20,225 nt of DNA from an uncultured Ruminococcus sp. (GTDB taxonomy: Bacteria > Bacillota > Clostridia > Oscillospirales > CAG-272): NCBI GenBank assembly GCA_902791785.1, contig CADAXH010000008.1:1-20225 (forward strand), written 5' to 3'. How positions within the stretch are numbered: position 1 is the stretch's first letter; the number at the start of each line of letters is the position of its first letter. A model generated the notes under the pieces. That model did no database searches, had not been told where the DNA came from, and saw nothing but the letters and a program-made list of their open reading frames with translations. The position numbers were made by a program, and so were the translations under genes. Shown piece by piece: positions 16,781-20,225 of the stretch.

Positions 16781-17671
16781 TCACTTGTTTCTGTTCAGGA
16801 GCCAGCAGGCAAGTTCTGTGAGAACTTCGGAGCCATTGTACTGCTTTATGCAGTCGATGGCTTTTTCTGTTTCTCTTTTCGCATATTCTTTTGCCTCGTC
16901 TATGCTCATGAATGACAAAAACGTGGTCTTGTCCAGTTTTTCATCTGCATGGACTGCTTTTCCGAGGATTTTTTCGTCGCCTTCAACATCCAGTATATCG
17001 TCCTTGATCTGGAATGCCAGACCTATTCCCGATGCATATTTTTCTGCATTCTTAACCCTCTCGTCAGAAGGATCGTTCAGTTCAGCCGCACAGCAGCCAA
17101 GGAGTGCAGAAGCTCTTATAAGGGCTCCGGTCTTTTTTGAATGCATATTCAGAAGCGAATCAAAATCCACTTTTTTGTTTTCGCTTATGATGTCAATATG
17201 CTGTCCTCCGATCATGCCCACTCCTCCGGCAAGTCCGGATAAAAGCAGAACCGCCCTCAATCTTGATTCGACTGAGGTTTTGTCATTTGAGGCAGCTATT
17301 TCAAATGCCTTCATGTTCATGGCGTCGCCGCTGAGAACCGCAAGAGCTTCTCCGTATACTTTATGATTTGTCAGTTTGCCTCTTCTGTAGTCGTCGTTGT
17401 CCATGCATGGCATGTCGTCGTAAATGAGAGAAGAGACATGAATAAGTTCAATCGCGCACTCATATGCTATTGCCTTCTCTTCAGTGCCTCCGAAAAGTTC
17501 CGCAAAAGACCTCACAAGAAACGGTCTTATTCTCTTGCCTCCGGAGAGTGCACTGTATCTCATTGCGTCATAGACTCCGTCAACTTCCTTTTCCGGAGTC
17601 TTCAGATATTTTTCAAGTTCCAGGGACACTCTCGCGCTGTTTTCGCCCAGTAATTGTTCAATGTTCGCCAT
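16781..17671 (-). CDS. ispA: Polyprenyl diphosphate synthase (farnesyl diphosphate synthase type)
   Basis: This 296-residue enzyme condenses isopentenyl diphosphate with allylic diphosphates to give farnesyl diphosphate for undecaprenol and quinone synthesis. The first Asp-rich motif is DDMPCMDNDD (~87-96), followed by RRGKLTNHKVYGEA. The second is FQIKDDILD (~224-232). The KTGALIRA segment and the C-terminal lysine-containing loop are normal. The usual residue before the first motif (HDD) is Tyr here (IYDD). The ATG lies three bases after the xseB stop, with a weak purine-rich site in the end of xseB. The product length (C15 or longer) is inferred from overall similarity to clostridial IspA. 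Confidence 0.92.
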   Translation of the reverse strand: MANIEQLLGENSARVSLELEKYLKTPEKEVDGVYDAMRYSALSGGKRIRPFLVRSFAELFGGTEEKAIAYECAIELIHVSSLIYDDMPCMDNDDYRRGKLTNHKVYGEALAVLSGDAMNMKAFEIAASNDKTSVESRLRAVLLLSGLAGGVGMIGGQHIDIISENKKVDFDSLLNMHSKKTGALIRASALLGCCAAELNDPSDERVKNAEKYASGIGLAFQIKDDILDVEGDEKILGKAVHADEKLDKTTFLSFMSIDEAKEYAKRETEKAIDCIKQYNGSEVLTELACWLLNRNK

Positions 17672-17674
17672 ATG

Positions 17675-17929
17675 TCAGTCTTCGCTCTTCGGAGTAAACT
17701 CCACTTCCGTCTTTTCACCGTTCTTGTCGCTCTGGATCATCATAACTTTCTTCTCGGCTTTGTCAAGAGCTTCTCTGCAGTATTTTACAAGAGCAATTCC
17801 CTCTTCAAAAAGTGAAAGTGACTCGTCGAGTTTTGCGTTTCCGCTCTCCATGTCGTCAACAATCTGCTGAAGTCTCTCTATTGCCTTTTCAAAATCCATT
17901 TTTTTCTCTGCTGTCTTCTTTTCAGCCAT
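17675..17929 (-). CDS. xseB: Exodeoxyribonuclease VII small subunit
   Basis: This 84-residue protein has the XseB signature: MDFEKAIERLQQIVDDMESG followed by LDESLSLFEEGIALVKYCREALDKAEKKV, two helices that form a coiled-coil dimer around the large subunit. It is normally several copies per XseA in exonuclease VII, which degrades single-stranded DNA from both ends. The ATG at 17929 is fixed by a strong GGAGG site eight bases upstream, within the end of xseA, and overlaps the xseA stop by eight bases. A second Met at residue 11 (MDFEKAI) would make a shorter product but lacks that site. Because the adjacent xseA is broken here, this subunit may have no working partner. Confidence 0.92.
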   Translation of the reverse strand: MAEKKTAEKKMDFEKAIERLQQIVDDMESGNAKLDESLSLFEEGIALVKYCREALDKAEKKVMMIQSDKNGEKTEVEFTPKSED

Positions 17930-19195
17930 TTTTCTTTCCTCCGTTTTTCTCTGAGCCTGTGACCCTGGCTTTTATAGTTCCATCTGTCACTCTTATGTTC
18001 AATTCATCGTCTTTCTTGACATCGCCTGTCTTTTTGATTGTTTTTCCGTCCTCTTTCAGAGCTACCGAATAGCCCCTTGACAGCACAGACAAAGGATCAA
18101 GGGCGTGAAGTTTTCCTGCCATAATTGAGAGTTCGTTCTTTTTTCTGTCGAGAACCGCTTTGTATTTCTCTTCTACCTTGCCTTCTATCTTCTCAAAGCT
18201 GTGAATGGATTCGGACAGCTTTTCATTCATTTTTCCGTTAAGTCTGGATTCTGTCATGTCTAGTGAATGAAGCGATTCTTTAATAAGGAGATCAACTCTG
18301 TCCATGAGCTGCTTTTCAAGCATCATCAGCATGGTCTTCTTGTTGTCTATGAAAACTTCGGGAGTCTGCAAGACCCTCTTGCTGCCGAGATAATCCACCC
18401 TTTGACGCTCATAATCTATAATCTTCTTCATCGCCGTCTTCTGTCTTGATTCATAATATGACAGCTGAGCATACATTTCAAGCATGTTTGGAGTACAAAG
18501 CTCTGCTGCCGCAGAAGGCGTCGGAGCTCTCAGGTCCGCCACAAAGTCACAGAGGGTGAAATCTGTTTCATGACCCACATTCCTATTATAATGACGTCAA
18601 CATGCTTATTCGCATTGAAGAGCCTTACACCGTCTATCAGGGTCGGCACAGCCCCGTCACCCTGTACAATTGCAGGATAGAGATAGACAGACGCAATCGG
18701 CCATCTCCTGCCGAGAATGTTCATTATATCCCTCACCGCAGCGCCTGTTGGCGATGTTATGACTCCTATAGTCTTAGGAAACTTCGGTACGGGTTTCTTT
18801 CTCAAATCGTCAAAAAGACCTTCGTATTCCAGTCTTCTTTTCAGCTGCTCGTATGCCATCGCAAGAGCGCCCATTCCGTCAGGCTGCATATCCGTCAGAT
18901 AAATCTGATACGTGCCTCTTTCCGGGTACAGGCTGACTTTGCCTATGGCGATGACTTTCATGCCGTCCTTGGGAAGGAATTTGAGGTTGAGGGTGTATGA
19001 AGAAAACATCACCGCGCTGACCTGCGCCCTCTCGTCTTTCAGGGTAAAGTAAAGATGCCCTGTCCCTCCGTAGGTTTTGAGATTGGATATCTCTCCCCTG
19101 ACGAAAAGTCTGCTGAGCCCCTGGTCAGTCTCAAGTTTCAGTTTGACATAATTATTCAGTTGTGAAACGGTTATTATATTCTTTTCATCAACCAT
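17922..19195 (-). pseudogene. xseA: Exodeoxyribonuclease VII large subunit, broken by an internal deletion and frameshift
   Basis: The gene reads well in two pieces. The N-terminal piece (205 residues, 19195 to 18581) has the OB-fold domain (SQLNNYVKLKLE, RGEISNLKTY) and the start of the catalytic core (GVITSPTGAAVRDI, ending VDVIIIG). The C-terminal piece (18578 to 17922, 218 residues) begins VGHETDFTL, continues FVADLRAPTPSAAAEL, the long helical region and LDPLSVLSRGYS. Between IIG and VGH a normal XseA has about 31 residues opening with RGGGS; here only two bases (18579-18580) remain, and the frame shifts by one. Restored, the protein would be about 454 residues, normal for the family. 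The conserved segment is lost, so a frameshift alone would not rescue it. The start at ATG 19195 follows AAGGGGAAGAC and overlaps the upstream stop by eight bases. A true mutation and an assembly or sequencing deletion are both possible. Confidence 0.85.
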
Positions 19196-20120
19196 TTGTC
19201 TTCCCCTTAAGTCTGTAATACCCGAGTGCTGCAATACCGACAGCATTGTCGGAAGAAAGCTCGACGCTTCCGAAATGTGCACCCCTGGTTTCGTTTATTA
19301 TCCTGTTCCTTATGTATTCGTTTCTCATAACTCCGCCGACATAGAGAACTTCTTTTTCACCGCACATGTTCATCGCTTCGTTAACTGTCTTTATTACAGC
19401 TTCTGCGCAGTAATCCAGAATGAATCTTGCTGCGTCTTCTTTTCTTTCACCGGACTCAATCAGTTTAATGAAAGTGTTTTCAGCACCCGAGAAGTTGCAT
19501 TTTGCCCCGTTCATAGGCACTTTTACCTTCCGGCTCTTTCCGGTCCCGGCGAGTTTTTCAAGTTCTGCTCCGCAAGGAAAATCCATTCCCAGAAAGACTC
19601 CAGCACGGTCGATCAGCTGTCCGGCGCTGATGTCCATGGTTCCGCCTATAATATCGACCCTGAATCCTCTCTCCCTGTCCGGGGAAACTTTCACAAGTTC
19701 AGTTGTGCCCCCTGAAAGGTGGTAACTGTAGAATTCTTTTTCAGGATATTCAAAATCCGGGCAGGATACGATTCCCGCCATTATGTGGCCTGACTGATGA
19801 GAGAATCTGTACAGCGGCACGCCTAGTACTTTTGCAGCGGCAGCTGCTGCCGACACTCCCGCAAGGAAGCAAGGCATATACGAGCCCTCTTCGTCCCTCG
19901 GACATTCACTCACTGAAACTGCTTCTATACTGTCCGGAATATCCAGTTCGGAAATGAGCTCGGGGAGATTTTTTGTGTGTAAAAACAGCGCGTCGCTCTG
20001 ACGTAGACCGCGCGCTCCTTTTTCCACATATAACAGTCTGCGTTTCTGATTGTAGCCGCTTTCGCCGTACAGTGCAACTGAAGTTGTATAGTTGCTGGTA
20101 TCAAATCCCAATACAGACAT
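19188..20120 (-). CDS. Kae1-like (TsaD-related) ATP-binding protein
   Basis: This 310-residue protein belongs to the Kae1/TsaD/YgjD family, whose main member installs threonylcarbamoyl on tRNA A37. It starts with LGFDTSNYTTSVAL, has the histidine pair HQSGH (His108, His112; TsaD has HxEGH), LSGGTTELV, DISAGQLIDRAG and the late GGVMRNEYIR. The metal-binding His pair and ATP-fold motifs are present, but the central Glu of HxEGH is Ser and the body is shorter and more divergent than TsaD. Clostridia often carry such a second copy beside nusB and xseA, apart from the true tsaD; this position suggests that paralog. Its role is unknown. Old annotations call it an M22 peptidase, which the family is no longer thought to be. 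Confidence 0.83.
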   Translation of the reverse strand: MSVLGFDTSNYTTSVALYGESGYNQKRRLLYVEKGARGLRQSDALFLHTKNLPELISELDIPDSIEAVSVSECPRDEEGSYMPCFLAGVSAAAAAAKVLGVPLYRFSHQSGHIMAGIVSCPDFEYPEKEFYSYHLSGGTTELVKVSPDRERGFRVDIIGGTMDISAGQLIDRAGVFLGMDFPCGAELEKLAGTGKSRKVKVPMNGAKCNFSGAENTFIKLIESGERKEDAARFILDYCAEAVIKTVNEAMNMCGEKEVLYVGGVMRNEYIRNRIINETRGAHFGSVELSSDNAVGIAALGYYRLKGKTNG

Positions 20121-20124
20121 GTTC

Positions 20125-20225
20125 TTACTTTTTCAATCCCTTGAAAATGGCGTTTGTGACGCCGTTCACAAATGACGGAGAATCATCGTCGTCATACTTT
20201 TTGGCAAGTTCGACTGCTTCGTTGA
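20125..20225 (-). CDS. nusB: Transcription antitermination factor NusB, C-terminal fragment
   Basis: The window edge cuts this gene, and only the last 32 complete codons are inside. The visible tail reads NEAVELAKKYDDDDSPSFVN and then GVTNAIFKGLKK before TAA (20125-20127). This matches the last helices of NusB, where the Asn-Glu-Ala-Val and Ser-Pro-x-Phe-Val-Asn-Gly motifs are strongly conserved. NusB binds boxA RNA with NusE to prevent premature termination in rRNA operons. The stop is four bases before the start of the Kae1-like gene, so they share a transcript. Confidence 0.88.
   Translation of the reverse strand, partial: NEAVELAKKYDDDDSPSFVNGVTNAIFKGLKK

Noticed and set aside
16778..16800. 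A shared bidirectional terminator between the converging radical SAM and ispA genes
   Set aside because: Only three bases separate the stops, and no convincing stem with a T-run is seen around them.
16704..17366. A 220-codon plus-strand frame opposite ispA
   Set aside because: The composition is Ser/Phe/Ala-rich, as expected for the antisense of a helical enzyme, and ispA on the minus strand has complete catalytic motifs.

Overview
The window looks like chromosomal DNA from a Gram-positive anaerobe of the Clostridia, possibly a gut member of the Oscillospirales or a related group. The grounds are the nusB / Kae1-like / xseA / xseB / ispA gene order, Shine-Dalgarno-led genes packed with overlaps, lipobox lipoproteins, a PflX-type radical SAM protein and several membrane-anchored c-di-GMP enzymes. 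This assignment is inference from gene content. No rRNA, tRNA, CRISPR array or insertion sequence was seen.

Region 1 (1-4310): a terminator-like hairpin at the left edge is followed by a GNAT acetyltransferase. A near-consensus promoter (874-902) then drives two lipoprotein genes, a 748-residue protein of unknown function and a HAD-type phosphatase. A strong intrinsic terminator (4265-4310) ends this unit.

Region 2 (4324-8942): a cyclic-di-GMP cluster with its own extended -10 promoter and a hairpin leader. It holds a seven-helix membrane diguanylate cyclase, a remnant of an EAL domain C-terminus (5632-5778), a membrane protein with a broken GGDEF and an intact EAL phosphodiesterase domain, and a second membrane diguanylate cyclase, closed by a terminator. 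It pairs synthesis and breakdown of one second messenger in one locus.

Region 3 (8978-16777): a tight run of seven same-strand genes. They encode a threonine-aldolase-type PLP enzyme, an AzoR-like flavin reductase, an alpha/beta hydrolase, a cytoplasmic GH116 glycosidase, an AlkD-like DNA alkylation repair protein, an MFS transporter and a PflX-like radical SAM protein. The transporter and glycosidase suggest uptake and intracellular hydrolysis of a beta-glycoside. The other genes do not form an obvious single pathway.

Region 4 (16781-20225, minus strand): a housekeeping operon read as nusB (partial), Kae1-like protein, xseA, xseB, ispA. It converges on region 3 with only 3 bases between the stops. 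xseA is broken in this sequence: about 31 codons covering the expected Arg-Gly-Gly-Gly-Ser segment are missing and the frame shifts at 18579-18580. This is either a real loss of exonuclease VII or an assembly error.

I did not find a clearly new multi-gene system. The observations most worth a second look are the xseA deletion, the EAL remnant inside the c-di-GMP cluster, the lipoprotein pair, and the GH116/MFS/radical SAM operon.
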